Below the pieces are notes generated by a model that saw nothing but the letters and a program-made list of their open reading frames with translations, did no database searches and had not been told where the DNA came from. Made by a program: the position numbers and the translations under genes. From the NCBI GenBank assembly GCA_031216915.1, contig JAUFNR010000097.1, forward strand, positions 1-64,000: DNA of 64,000 nucleotides, given 5' to 3'. This DNA comes from Pictodentalium vernedei. Lineage: Eukaryota; Mollusca; Scaphopoda; Dentaliida; Dentaliidae. Shown here in pieces: positions 31,372-41,715 of this stretch (the stretch's first letter is position 1; each line of letters begins with the position of its first letter).

Positions 31372-32892
31372 CTATTAAAAAAAGTAGGGGATATTTGATA
31401 AAAGTGAGATATATGAAGAGATATATTTATATTTTCATCAAAAAGACTGTTGAGGCATTGCACTGTTACATCTGATGAATGATTTCAGCGATAGTTGGGT
31501 GTCTGACAAGCACACATTTCACGCACTGAGCTGTAGGAGACATGGACGGCCAGTTAGAGAATTTACCACATTCAGTCCAAGACCTCAGTACCTTGTAAAT
31601 CCTCCTCGGTTCGCGAGACAAGCGCGATCCGACGTGGCATACTCCTCACCAAACGTCCAATATCAGCTCTTGACTGGTGTTATTTCATTCTTCCTGCAGT
31701 GTAGCGGCGAGTTCCTGGACATTGGTAGGGGCTGTTGGCGTTGTCGTACGCTCCTGCCAAACATATCCCAGACGTGTTTGATTGGTGAAAGGTCTGGACT
31801 TCGTGCTGACCAAAGCAACGCAATGATGTTCTGCTCCTCGAGGAACTCTGTGGCGACACAGACCCTGTGTGGTCGTGCGCTGTCATCTTGGAAAATGAAT
31901 CGACGGTTGTGACGTCGCGCAAATGGCACCTTATGAGCTGCTAACATGTTGTCACGGTAGTACTGCCCCGTGACACGCCATTGGATGACATGTAATGCTG
32001 TTCTGCTTGTCATGGTTATGCCTCCCCAAACCATTACCGATCCACCACCAAAACGACCATGCTGCCTAACGGTTCCGTCATGGTATCGTTCGTTCCGCCG
32101 CCGCAACACACTCTGTTTCGCCTGTCGTGGAAGTCGAGAGTGAACCTCGATTCATCGAAAAACATGACGTTGCTCCATCGACGATTGTCCCAGCGCTGTC
32201 GTGTTCCACGCCAATTATGCTTGGCTACGATGTGACGTTCAGTCAAACGTGGAATTATTCGAGGTCGTCGAGAATGCAAATTCCAGCTGTGTAGGCGATT
32301 TCGGATAGTCTGACCACTGACTCGCACATGTGTCGCTCGGTGCAGCTGCTGTCCAATTTCTGAGGCACTTTGAAAGCGGTTACGTAATGCTGTGGTTCGG
32401 ATGAAATGATCCTGGTTAGCAGTTGTCGCCCTTGGCCGACCTGACCGACGTCTATCATCAACATTGCCTGCCTGACGGTAGCATGACCACAACATGCTAA
32501 TCACGGATTGAGTAACGTTGAGAATTTGAGTCACTGCTGTCTGTTGCCAGCTCCAACATGTCAGCGGCACGTAAACGTTCGTCGCGTATCGTCTTCGCAT
32601 ACCTCAAATGTTACGTTTCGACCAGAAACTATTGATGCACGAGTTTATACCAAGAAAAGAACAATGAGACCTCCGGAAAAGCTCATCCAGCGCAAATTAA
32701 ATTTCAAAACGTACCCCACAGACATTAACGCGGCGTCCGGTCGAAAAACCTGCACGAAATTTTCGTGGACCGGGTGGCATGCATGAACTACACTGAACTT
32801 TGTAACATATTAATGTGTCCAATCATGCGTATCCAATACCATTTTCCGAAGATATCAACATCAGTTTGGATATCCCCTACTTTTTTGAATAG
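31372..32892 (-). mobile_element. Tc1-like transposon
   Basis: 1,521 bp with inverted ends CTATTAAAAAAAGTAGGGG and CTATTCAAAAAAGTAGGGG, flanked by TA on both sides (31,370-31,371 and 32,893-32,894). It encodes a transposase on the minus strand and nothing else. Size, TA target and gene content are standard for Tc1 elements. Confidence 0.93.
31663..32600 (-). pseudogene. Tc1-type transposase (broken)
   Basis: Minus strand. The N-terminal part has a paired-like helix-turn-helix region (VTQILNVTQSVISMLWSCYR), a GRPR hook (RRSGRPRATT), and a second HTH (SASEIGQQLHRATHVRVSGQ). The catalytic domain has VMFFDESRF (first Asp), GGGSVMVWGGI, FIFQDDSARPH (second Asp) and SPDLSPIKHVWDMFG, where the usual third acid (E in PIEH) reads K. 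The frame also changes near 32,100 (between FHDRRNRV and LRRRNERYHDG), and the extreme N-terminus (DERLRAADMLE, near 32,590-32,550) is in another phase. Cut-and-paste transposase in origin; this copy should be inactive on two counts. Confidence 0.93.
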
Positions 32893-33119
32893 TATACAAG
32901 AAGGCAGTAAGCATTTTGAATTTGGAGGGGCGTGGCCACATTAGAACACTCATGCACGCACTGGTACATATCAGTATGCCTTAGCGGCATGCTAGAAATT
33001 CAAAAGAGAAATCTTTGTTTGGGACTCACACACATCTACATTGAGAAAAAATGCACATTTGCTGCCGCATACCTAACGAATTTGTTAACTATGGAGCCAA
33101 AATGTGTATTTGCGTAATT

Positions 33120-33370
33120 TTAACCCTTTACCCAACGTAACGGCCAAAACCGGCCAGCGCTATTATAAAAAATCGCCAATTAATTTTCATTAGTTTTTCA
33201 TTTTTTGTCTCAAAAACATAGGTTATGGCCCCTCGTTGGAACGAGCTCGTTGAGCTCGTTCCAACGAGGGGTCATAACCTATGTTTTTGAGACAAAAAAT
33301 GAAAAAAATTACCTATTCAAGAATTTTGTTTGCAAGTGTCGTCTGCTTTTCATGTTAGGTAAAGGGTTAA
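33120..33370. mobile_element. piggyBac-like MITE, well preserved
   Basis: 251 bp from TTAACCCTTTACCCAACG to GTTAGGTAAAGGGTTAA, TTAA at both edges. The core palindrome is GGTTATGGCCCCTCGTTGGA, then GAACGAGCTCGTTGAGCTCG and its inverse. Subterminal sequences differ between ends (CGGCCAAAACCGGCCAGCGC at left, GTCGTCTGCTTTTCATG at right), giving orientation. Best reference for the family here. Confidence 0.92.
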
Positions 33371-33699
33371 AGGCCGTTGTAGATATAAGTCAAACAATTG
33401 AGTCTTCGACCACATATTAAGAGTAAAAAGTCTGCGCACATCCTCCTGTCTAAACCAGAATAAGATTGCAATGACTTGTTCGTAAAGATAATGTTGGCAT
33501 AAACTCACGCTAACACACTCTATCTTCTTTTCTCCATTTCTCATTCCCCTCTCTCTCTGAACTATTTCTGGGAAAAGTTGGGTGGGATGGGGGGGGGGGG
33601 GGGGTCCCGCCACTGTATCGAAACTGAGTTTCGTTAAGTAGATGGGTTTTAAAAGTTTATGATGTTAGGAGTTCTTCTTCAGACAGAGCTATACTCTAA

Positions 33700-33806
33700 C
33701 ATGAGTTGGGTTAAAAATCAACCCAAATCAACTGGGTTGAGTGAATATGAACCCAATTTCGGTTCATATTCACTCAAACCAGTTGATTTGGGTTGATTTT
33801 TAACCA
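33700..33806. repeat. ~107-bp palindrome
   Basis: Arms TTGGGTTAAAAATCAACCCA, CAACTGGGTTGAGTG and TGAACC, folding around CAATTTCG. It can form a long cruciform with nested small hairpins. Family unknown. Confidence 0.8.
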
Positions 33807-34284
33807 AACACATTTTAAAGTGTACAAAGAAAATCATTTTCCAATGATATTTTTAAAGTCAATCCTCTTGATGAACGTCTCCAAAATATACAGATATTTT
33901 TTTTTATACCAATAAGCTGATTTTTGAAAGCACCATTTTGTTCTCTTTAAAACATTTGATATTTTGTTTTCATATTAATCAGTGATAAATAAAGCCTTCC
34001 GTCAATTTCATTGGTCAATTTCAAAACTAGACAATTTGATTGTCTGAACAAAATAAAACTGGGCCACATTTTCATAATTTGCATAATTAGAGTTGGGAGC
34101 TTTCATTGGTCAATTTCAAAGCTGGACAATTTGATTGGCTAAAGAAAATACAACTGGGTGACATTTGCATAATTTCAGTAGGGAGAATTTACGTTATCTG
34201 TCCTATTTAGTAGGATCTTTTACCTACAAGAAAAACGCCATTCATTTTTTTTTAGTTTCACTTTTTGCTTCCAAAACATAGGTT

Positions 34285-34658
34285 ACGTCGTGTTTTGTTC
34301 ACTTTAAAACATTTGATATTTTGTTTTCATATTAATCAGTGCTCGTTCCAATGAGGGGTCATAACCTATGTTTTGGAAACAAAAAGTGAAATTTTTTGGT
34401 TATACGAGGATGTTTTTTCCATGTGCCGTCTGCAACTCAAGTTAGGTGATGGGTTAAAAAGTCATACTAAGTGGCTAATTTGTGCGTGTGTGTGTCATAT
34501 GATAAATAAAATATGAAATGAGTGTTTTTCTCATGTAATATTTATGAAACTCGTCCGAATTTTCCGTTTGGGCTCGCCAGAGGCTCGCCAAAACGGAAAA
34601 TTCTTAGACTTGTTTCATAAATATAATATGAGAAAAACACCCATTCCATATCCTCTAT
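34285..34658. repeat. ~370-bp repeat with internal palindrome, copy 2
   Basis: Very similar to 30,618-30,983, with the same inner palindrome (34,510-34,655). Here the left neighbour is the outer arm of a piggyBac-like core (TTTGCTTCCAAAACATAGGT), so the repeat replaces the missing half of that core. Confidence 0.8.
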
Positions 34659-35489
34659 GTTCCACGTGCGTTATTGCGTTACACATAATACTCATTTTAT
34701 GACAAAAAATAAAATAAACGTAGAAACTTTTCAATGGCAATAAAATTGTGCGTTTTGTTCGGCGTTAATAAAGCAGAAACACTATACATAATAATTAAAT
34801 CTCACCGTTGGATCAATATTAAATAAAATGATTTTAATCATAAAGAAAAGATAAAATCGTGATTTGCGATCTTTGTTACAATTTTATTATAGGAGATCAA
34901 ACTTGCTGACAGACATGCATTCAAATCAATATTTTTCAATGGAACTTGACAGTTAACTTAAGATTCTACCCTGGTCGTTGGACATGTGGGGTCCCACGAA
35001 TGGAATAAAGAGCAGAGTTCCATCTGTTGATTAACCTTTCTGACCGGTGTGCGTAAATGTTTGCGTGATGCAAAAGTTGGTAGTTCGTGAGTGACAACAC
35101 AATAAACACCTAATGTATGGGGTGGGGTGTCAGTAATACTGTAACCCTACAGCACAACATGACTCTTAATGCATTAAATACCATAGCTCACTCATGAGGG
35201 TAATTGACTTTATTTCGGTTACCGGTGAGCTGTCATGTGACATCTCTGCAGTAACAGTACTCACATTGATCATAACTATTCGTTGAGAAGCTCTGCATCG
35301 AAGCTAGGAGCCTATGAACGGTTAGAAATTCGATTCTGCTCGAAACCGCGTCGACGATTCGATTCGGCTCGAAACCAATCACCGAGGTTCGACATTTTCG
35401 AACCCAAGGTCACTTGCATTTGAAAGAAGTTTACATCGGTCATAGTCGACACGAATAATGTTGACTGTTTGCCCGCTGATTTCCAAAAT

Positions 35490-35705
35490 AGTTCTCATCA
35501 AATCTAGTCATAGCTGCTGTGAAGCAGCCATGACTAGATTTGATGAAAAATGCACCTAAGTTTAACTCAAGAAATCATTGGTGAAAAAATTCATGCTATT
35601 TAGAGAGGGAACATTTTATTAAATGTGCACAAACTATACTTATATCAGTAGCAAGAGAAATCCTGTCCTGGGCCGGAATATCTGCCAGCAACCTTCAAGG
35701 AATTA
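35490..35705. repeat. Palindrome-headed repeat, copy 2
   Basis: The hairpin AAATCTAGTCATAGCTGCTG with its inverse, then the block ending GCCAGCAACCTTCAAGGAAT, match 19,185-19,395. Copies are perhaps 70-75% alike. Confidence 0.65.
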
Positions 35706-35824
35706 ATACGTTCGAAATACCCGCCGCTTTCATGATAGAAAATAACTTCCACGTAATTGCTTGCCAGTTCAGCCCTGCACTGATCCACGAGGCTCAAACG
35801 TACAACTTTTTACCGACGGTATAC

Positions 35825-37941
35825 GGAAAAAACCCAGAAGGAAAAAAACCCGTCGGAAAAAAACCCTTGGAAAAAACACCACAGGAAAAAAAACAACAAC
35901 TGGTTGCTGTCTATATTTTGATATTAGCTTATTGGAAAGCCATTGGTTTAAAATATTTTAATCCGAAGTGCCAGAAGAGGTCATTAGCAATTAGGAGCTA
36001 TTACTAATTGCTGTCTGTTAATAATTGAATATTCATCTTCTACAATCAGTATTTTCATGGTTGATATAGGCTTGGTGTCAAGCTTGAATTCTAAACACAG
36101 AAGGCAAAGAAGGCTTCATTTCAGTTGGAGTGTAAGAGATTTCTTATGAAAACATTTCTGTGTGTGTCATATAAAATACATAAGATTTTCCCAAAGAGTC
36201 ATTCTCTCTTCAAGCATCATGAAAATCATACAAAATATTAAAGGTGGGCAGAAAGTGGCTTATGAAGGATACTTGTACACTAAGAAATCTACCTCAAATC
36301 CCCAAATCTATTGGAAATGCCGTAACCGTGGATCTTTTTTTCATGTAATGGCCGTTTATCAACTGATAAAGAGATCAAAACACCAACCATTATCAGTTCC
36401 CACAGCCATGCCGATCAAACTGCAGTTGAAGCAGAAAAACTACACGCTACCCTGAAAGAACGTTCACCAGTCTCAAGAGCAAGACCAGCGCAAATTCTGG
36501 CTGACACGCTTGAAAATGTACCAGTTGAAGTGTACGTCGCTTTAGGAAATACAAACTCTGTGAAAAGAAACACCAGGAACAACCAACAGTTCAACTTTCC
36601 AAAAGACCCCAAAGTACAAAGAGAATTCAGTGTTGAAGATGGGGTGTCCGACATCAAGCGGGGAGACATTCCTGATGGATGACTCGGATACAGACTCTTC
36701 AAACCGCGTAGTTGTGTTTAGTTCAACGGAATGTTTGGAGCATCTTTCTAAGGCAGATGTGTGGTTTGTTGAGGGGACATTTTCTACAGCACCATCAATA
36801 TTTCAGCAGATATATGTTGTAAGAGCCCCGCTTGACAATTCTGCCATAACATGTGTGTATGCTCTGCTAACAAATAAGCAACAGAGTTTATATGAGGAAG
36901 TTCTCGGTGCTATTCTGGAGAAGTCAGAGGAATGCGGGTTTTCTGTAGATCCAAAGGTGATAGTTTGCGACTTCGAGCAAGCGATGATGTCCTCAATTAA
37001 AACCAACCATGGTGATCATGTCAGAATGCAAGGGTGTTTCCATCACCTTACCCTATCAACATGGAGAAAAATACAAAGTCTTGGACTAAGGGAAATATAT
37101 CGAGAGTGCGATGACATTAAACTTTGGAGTGGCATCATTGATGCTTTGGCTTTCCTCCCAGTTGACGATATTCCTGTCGGAATGGAGTGGGTGAAGGAGA
37201 ACTGCCCTGAAATCCTCAGTGACCTTGTGGACTACTTTGATTCAACATATGTCTCTGGACGTTTCAGGAGAGTGAAATGTTCAGCTTCCGAAGGTGTCCA
37301 GAAAATGTGCCTCAGACGTCTGCCACCAATGTTCCCTCGTCGGTGTGGAATGTCAATAATGCCACATTAAATGGCACTTAGAGAACAAACAATGTATGTG
37401 AAGGCTGGAATAATTTCAGCAGCTGATTGGCCACAAACATCCAACTATGGAAAGTCTTGTTTGCGTTTAAGCAAGACAGTGCCAATGCAAGAGATGCACT
37501 GCCTGCAAGTTCAATTGGAGAGTTTCAGCGAAAACGCATTCACAAATCAAGCATGAAGCAACATGAACGTTAACAAAACCTTTGTCTTCAATACAGTAAA
37601 AATGAGAAGTCCATGGAGGAATTACTACGAGACATAGGTCACAACATACGATTTCACTGTTAACCCTTTATCCAATACTGCTTTTTGAAAAAAAGGGGAA
37701 GCCAGTTTATTATTATAAATATGCATAAGTTCAATTCATTCATTCCTTTGTTGAGTGTTGCCAAAATTTACATTTTCCATAACTTTTTTGTAAGAATATG
37801 TTGATTTTATAATAAATATGTAAACTTGATTCTGGTTTTTTTTCCAATTGGTGTTTTTTCCTTCTTGGGTTTATTCCAAGGGTTTGTTCCCAAGGGGTTT
37901 TTTTCCTATGGGTTTTTTTTTTTCCTTCTGGGGTATTTTCC
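35825..37941 (+). mobile_element. Mutator-like element (MULE)
   Basis: The ends are inverted arrays of a GGAAAAAAACCC-type unit: at 35,825-35,895 (GGAAAAAACCCAGAAGG and on) and, inverted, at 37,826-37,941. Between them is a FLYWCH-plus-MULE transposase remnant on the plus strand. No clear 8-10 bp target duplication was found, so exact ends are uncertain. Confidence 0.8.
36219..37560 (+). pseudogene. FLYWCH-MULE transposase (broken)
   Basis: The N-terminus has a FLYWCH-type finger start (GGQKVAYEGYLYTKK ... IYWKCRNRG, about 36,240-36,335); its second half falls in another phase. The MULE catalytic domain is in 36,630-37,370: ADVWFVEGTFSTAP (the first acid is E here where DGTF is usual), VDPKVIVCDFEQAMMSSI (second Asp) and GCFHHLTLSTWRKIQSLGL (C..H motif). 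After about 37,330 the homologous reading (WNVNNATLNG, NNVCEGWNNF) moves to a different phase and has stops. A cut-and-paste transposase by ancestry; this copy has several breaks and is unlikely to work. It could have left by domestication elsewhere, since FLYWCH-MULE fusions are known, but not here. Confidence 0.88.
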
Positions 37942-38201
37942 TACATTCCTATCGCCAAAAGCAACAGATTTAATACATAGGAATTTCACCATTTTCACAG
38001 TTTTAACCACAATTCCAACAGTTTTTAATTTATAACGCCACGCGTATGCTGGAGTACGTCAACCTATTACACTATCACTCTACTCACTGACTGATATCAG
38101 GATGCGAGATTCCATTCAATTTGAAACCTTGGCAGAAACTGGATTCGAGATTCGATTCGAGACGAGACGAAATTGGAGGTTCGCAGGTTCCTAATCAAAG
38201 C

Positions 38202-39525
38202 AATATTAACACCTAATAAAAAGGTTGTAAGGAAATAACCCCAAGTGACTGGTTGGACGCACCGATTAAGTACATGCCCGTTGTCGACATTATTTAACAA
38301 TCAGCGACTACTACGGCTGATTCCATCAATATGTGGAATCCCGGAAAGAGCTATCTCTCTTAGGACGAATAAACGAACAAAATATCCTGTTATCCGTAAA
38401 CTCTTCGCTGAAAATACCACCAGAACCGAAAACGTTCGCAGTAAAAAGAAAGTTGCTAAGATGTAGAAAGATTATTTGACTGAAAATGGAAGGAAGCGAA
38501 ACGTAGACTTGAGCAGTACAGTACATGGAGAGTGTAATATGACGATACGCAAGGCGTAAGAAGGAACCCCAAAGTATCCAACGTATTGAAAAATTTCATT
38601 CCGCAACCATTACTCCAAAAACATTTTGGTTTATTCAGTCGAATTCCTGCAATTGTTTAATTTCAGCCAAACAAGAATACGTTTCACAGTACTAAATATT
38701 TTCCCATAGGCGGCCATTATAACGTTCAGGCGAAAAAAAATATGGTCGCATCATTTTAAATTTAGCATTCAAATATTTTTTGTCAACTTTTGCCCTTCAG
38801 ACAACCTTTTAATGATTTTTAAACAGGGGTCATGCAACAAATAAAAGAAAAACTAACAGAAAGGGAAGTGCTGGTCACATGTTCATATTTCTCAGGGAAT
38901 TCCCAAACAAAACACACCAATAGTCAAACAAATTTTTAGGTTCTAAAAGTCCTCAAATCATCCTCTTTATTCATCTGGAACATTCAAAAGTAATGCAAAA
39001 TGTCAGTAGACTTCTTCAAATGTTTATTGAAACAATATATTTCCCCAAGACTGCTTAGTTTTGGGAATTACATAATTTCCGAGCGCAACTTTTCGAGGCA
39101 TGTAAATCTAATTAAAATATTTACAACAGTTATACCTATGAGCAAACCCAACCCTACCAAAGATACAGTTACCTCTTTCATGTGATGAAAGAGTCATTTC
39201 TGCAATAGAATTCAACTTTTGGCTTCTGTCTAGTCCAAAGCATGGGAAATTTGTTCTTTTGAAGAGAACTGTCCAATCTGTGTCAAATAGGCTCAAAAAC
39301 TGTTATTGCCTCCGAAAGAATTTCTACTCTATTACCCAATAAGTTGGGAGGGATAAGAATTCACAGCTTTCTTTGAAACTACCCAAATCCCAAAATAAAA
39401 CTAAAATCTGCATCAGCACACAAAACCTTTTCACAAAATCTGTTTTAATTAATCATTCAGCAAGATAAATAGGGCCCCACCACCACGAAACAATATGTCA
39501 ATTTTGTTTCAAAATTGGGGTTATG
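38202..39525. other. Stretch with nothing recognised
   Basis: AT-rich, single-copy in the window, with only short frames. No RNA gene, terminal repeat or palindrome of note. Confidence 0.45.
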
Positions 39526-39734
39526 CAGGGAATATAGTTCCTCTAAATTTGGGAGAATCCATTTGGATTCTTGCGGAAATCGTTCCGAGAATTCAGATCT
39601 GCTATGGGCCAGGATCCTATTAGGTCAGTATGATTGAACCTCTGTTGCATACTGATAATACATGTTAACCCTTTACCCAATACAGCTTTTTTAATTTTTA
39701 CAACACAAACTACTGATTCCCCCCCCCCCCCCCC

Positions 39735-41016
39735 TCCACCTGGGCCCTTAATCGCTCATCTGACGAGGTGGTTCAGAGAAGTATTTTGGGTCAGATTCAG
39801 TTAGTCAAGGTTCATGGACACTACATAGGAATAATGTTATGAAATTATTCATAATTCTATTGTCCATGTTAGATGATTATTAGCATAGGTCTTCCTGATT
39901 GCTTCCAATTCTGACAGCTGTAGACAAGTACTGCCAAACTTCCAAGGGTTGTTGTGTCACTGCACTTTGAAAGGCAAATTTTATGGAAAAGCTCTAAGGA
40001 ATGGATTTGAACATTTATGAACAACCTCGAACCTAACCCACCCCTGCCCAAATATTAAGCCACAGACCTGAAATGAACAAACTCAAATCTGCCCCCCCCC
40101 CCCCCCGCCCCCTGCGATACCAAATATGAAAGGGTTCTGACTGGCAGGAACCAAACTGGAACAAATTTACATCTGACCTCCCCAGAGATGTTGTACACCA
40201 AATATTAAAGCATTAAACTAGTGGGTCTGAAGAAAAAGATTTTTAAAGAAATTTTCTCATGTTGCTTTGAGTTAATTTGCACTCCCATAATGAACCCATA
40301 TATTAACCCATAGATTTGGCTTGAACAAACATGAATCTGACCCCCTTAGAGATGCTGTAAGCCAAATACGAAAGGATTCTGACTGGTGGATCTGAAAAAA
40401 AAGAGTTTTAAAGAAATTTCCTCATACTGTATTGAGTTAAACTTTGGGCTTCAATAGATAGACCAAATATTAACCCAAAGACCCGATTCAAACAAACTTC
40501 AATCTACCCTCCCCCTGCCCCCACCCCACTAGAAATGTTGCATTCCAAATATGAAAGCATTCTGACTGGTGGATCTGAAGGAGGTTTTCAAAGAAATTTC
40601 CTCATGTTGCACTGTTGATATTTGGGTGCCCATAGGGAGCCCAAATATCAACTCAGGGACTTGATTTGAACAAACCCGAACCTATCCCTCCCACCCCTAG
40701 AGATGCTGTATACCAAGTATCAAAAGATTCTTATACATGGTTCTGGAGAAGATTTTTTTTCAATTTTGGAAAACAATTTATGCATGCTATCAGAGAAATG
40801 CTTGGGGCCCTCTGTCGGTGTGGCAACGTTATTTGAACAAACTGGAATTCATATATGATAAGGAACATGAATATCAAATGTGGTTCAATTCGGCTCAGTT
40901 GTTTATGAGGAGAGGTTAGTAATGTAAAGTTCACACCGGACAGGATGGACTGATGGTGGACAGACAGAAAGTCATCATTTAAGCGCCCCCTGACTTACAG
41001 TCAGGTGAGCTAAAAA
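39735..41016 (+). mobile_element. Hairpin-ended tandem-repeat element (E3)
   Basis: Left end GGGCCCTTAATCGCTCATCT, four to five ~170-bp units (AGATGCTGTAAGCCAAATAC, GATTCTGACTGGTGGATCTG), then GACGGACAG-type sequence and the hairpin CCTGACT/TAC/AGTCAGG with TGAGCTAAAAA. C-homopolymers lie at 39,719-39,735 and 40,093-40,110. Confidence 0.7.
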
Positions 41017-41046
41017 TAAACAATATTCATCAAGCTTAATAATTAT

Positions 41047-41110
41047 GGATGTTTGTTTGTTTGTTGGTGGTTAACGTCACATATTTATGCACCATGGCTA
41101 ATCGTGACAC
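41047..41110 (-). mobile_element. SINE 3' scrap
   Basis: TTAACGTCACATATTTATGC and CATGGCTAATCGTGAC are the inverse of the 3' end of the 25,179 SINE (TGCATAAATATGTGACC). The next 180 bp are not recognised. Confidence 0.65.
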
Positions 41111-41715
41111 AACATGGAGATGAAGTCAAGTTTAGTCAATCGTTGATCAACATGTTGCCCATTTTAGAGGACTTTCACCCCAAGCATTGGTGACTGGGTC
41201 CTATTTTACTAGTAAAGCGGAACTGGTTTACCACAGTAAACAAGTGCTGCTTACTTCCCGGGGTTCCCACGGGGAAATTATGGATGTTACTAGAACCGGC
41301 TGATGAGAGCCGGTTCCAATGACAGCCATATTTGTACAAATTTTATTGCCAGTGTCACAATATTTCAGGTCATGTTAGTGTTATATTGATTAATTTGCTG
41401 CCTTTGTGCTAGGTAAAGGGTTAAACTGACTCAGTTCTTTTCATGTGAATCCTAGCAGCAATGTTACGAGAAGCTACATGTTAACCCTGGTTTCTCACTG
41501 GTTTTGTTGCACGGATCTCTACGGGAATCGATTCTCAGATTCTTATAAGCCCTGGCTGAGGCTATATAATCCACCAATATCAATAGAAAGTGCCATTTTA
41601 TCTCAACAAATGATGTCAAATATTCTTTTACCTAGTGATGAGGTAAATTATAGCCCTGGATGCCCCCCCACCCTCCCCCCCCACCCCCAAGCTCTCAGTA
41701 TGCATTTTTTCCTAA

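Larger units (their letters stand above)
33371..35296. other. Repeat-bearing stretch without genes
   Basis: Contains a G-homopolymer (33,590-33,604), a palindrome (33,700-33,806), a 370-bp repeat copy (34,285-34,658) lying in a broken piggyBac-like core whose outer arm starts near 34,255, and otherwise AT-rich sequence with no gene. Confidence 0.6.
35305..38193. mobile_element. hAT-like element carrying a MULE
   Basis: Ends TAGGAGCCTATGAACGG and the inverse of GGTTCGCAGGTTCCTA, with near-identical 8-bp flanks ATCGAAGC (35,297-35,304) and ATCAAAGC (38,194-38,201). Subterminal degenerate CGATTCG repeats resemble the element at 10,340. Most of the interior is a MULE (35,825-37,941) and a palindrome-headed repeat; no hAT transposase is visible, so this is probably a non-autonomous hAT that received a MULE. 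Confidence 0.75.
39664..41424. mobile_element. piggyBac-like MITE split by later insertions
   Basis: The left end TTAACCCTTTACCCAATACA and right end GTGCTAGGTAAAGGGTTAA are over 1.7 kb apart. The core AGAACCGGCTGATGAGAGCC survives near 41,292-41,325. Everything between about 39,720 and 41,290 is inserted material. Confidence 0.7.
39526..41554. mobile_element. CAGGG-ended composite, second copy, inverted and expanded
   Basis: Starts CAGGGAATATAGTTCCTCTA, carries AAATTTGGGAGAATCCATTT and CTGTTGCATACTGATAATAC, then enters a piggyBac-like MITE at 39,664 exactly where the 11,489 element does. It leaves the MITE at 41,424 and ends GATTCTTATAAGCCCTG. The extra length is the inserted element E3 and a SINE scrap. 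No matching target duplication was found at its outer edges. Confidence 0.75.

Noticed and set aside
31475-31912. A 145-residue plus-strand frame
   Set aside because: It is antisense to the Tc1 transposase, whose motifs are unmistakable on the minus strand.
35815-37955. An 8-10 bp target duplication for the MULE
   Set aside because: Flanks next to the repeat arrays do not match, so no duplication is claimed.
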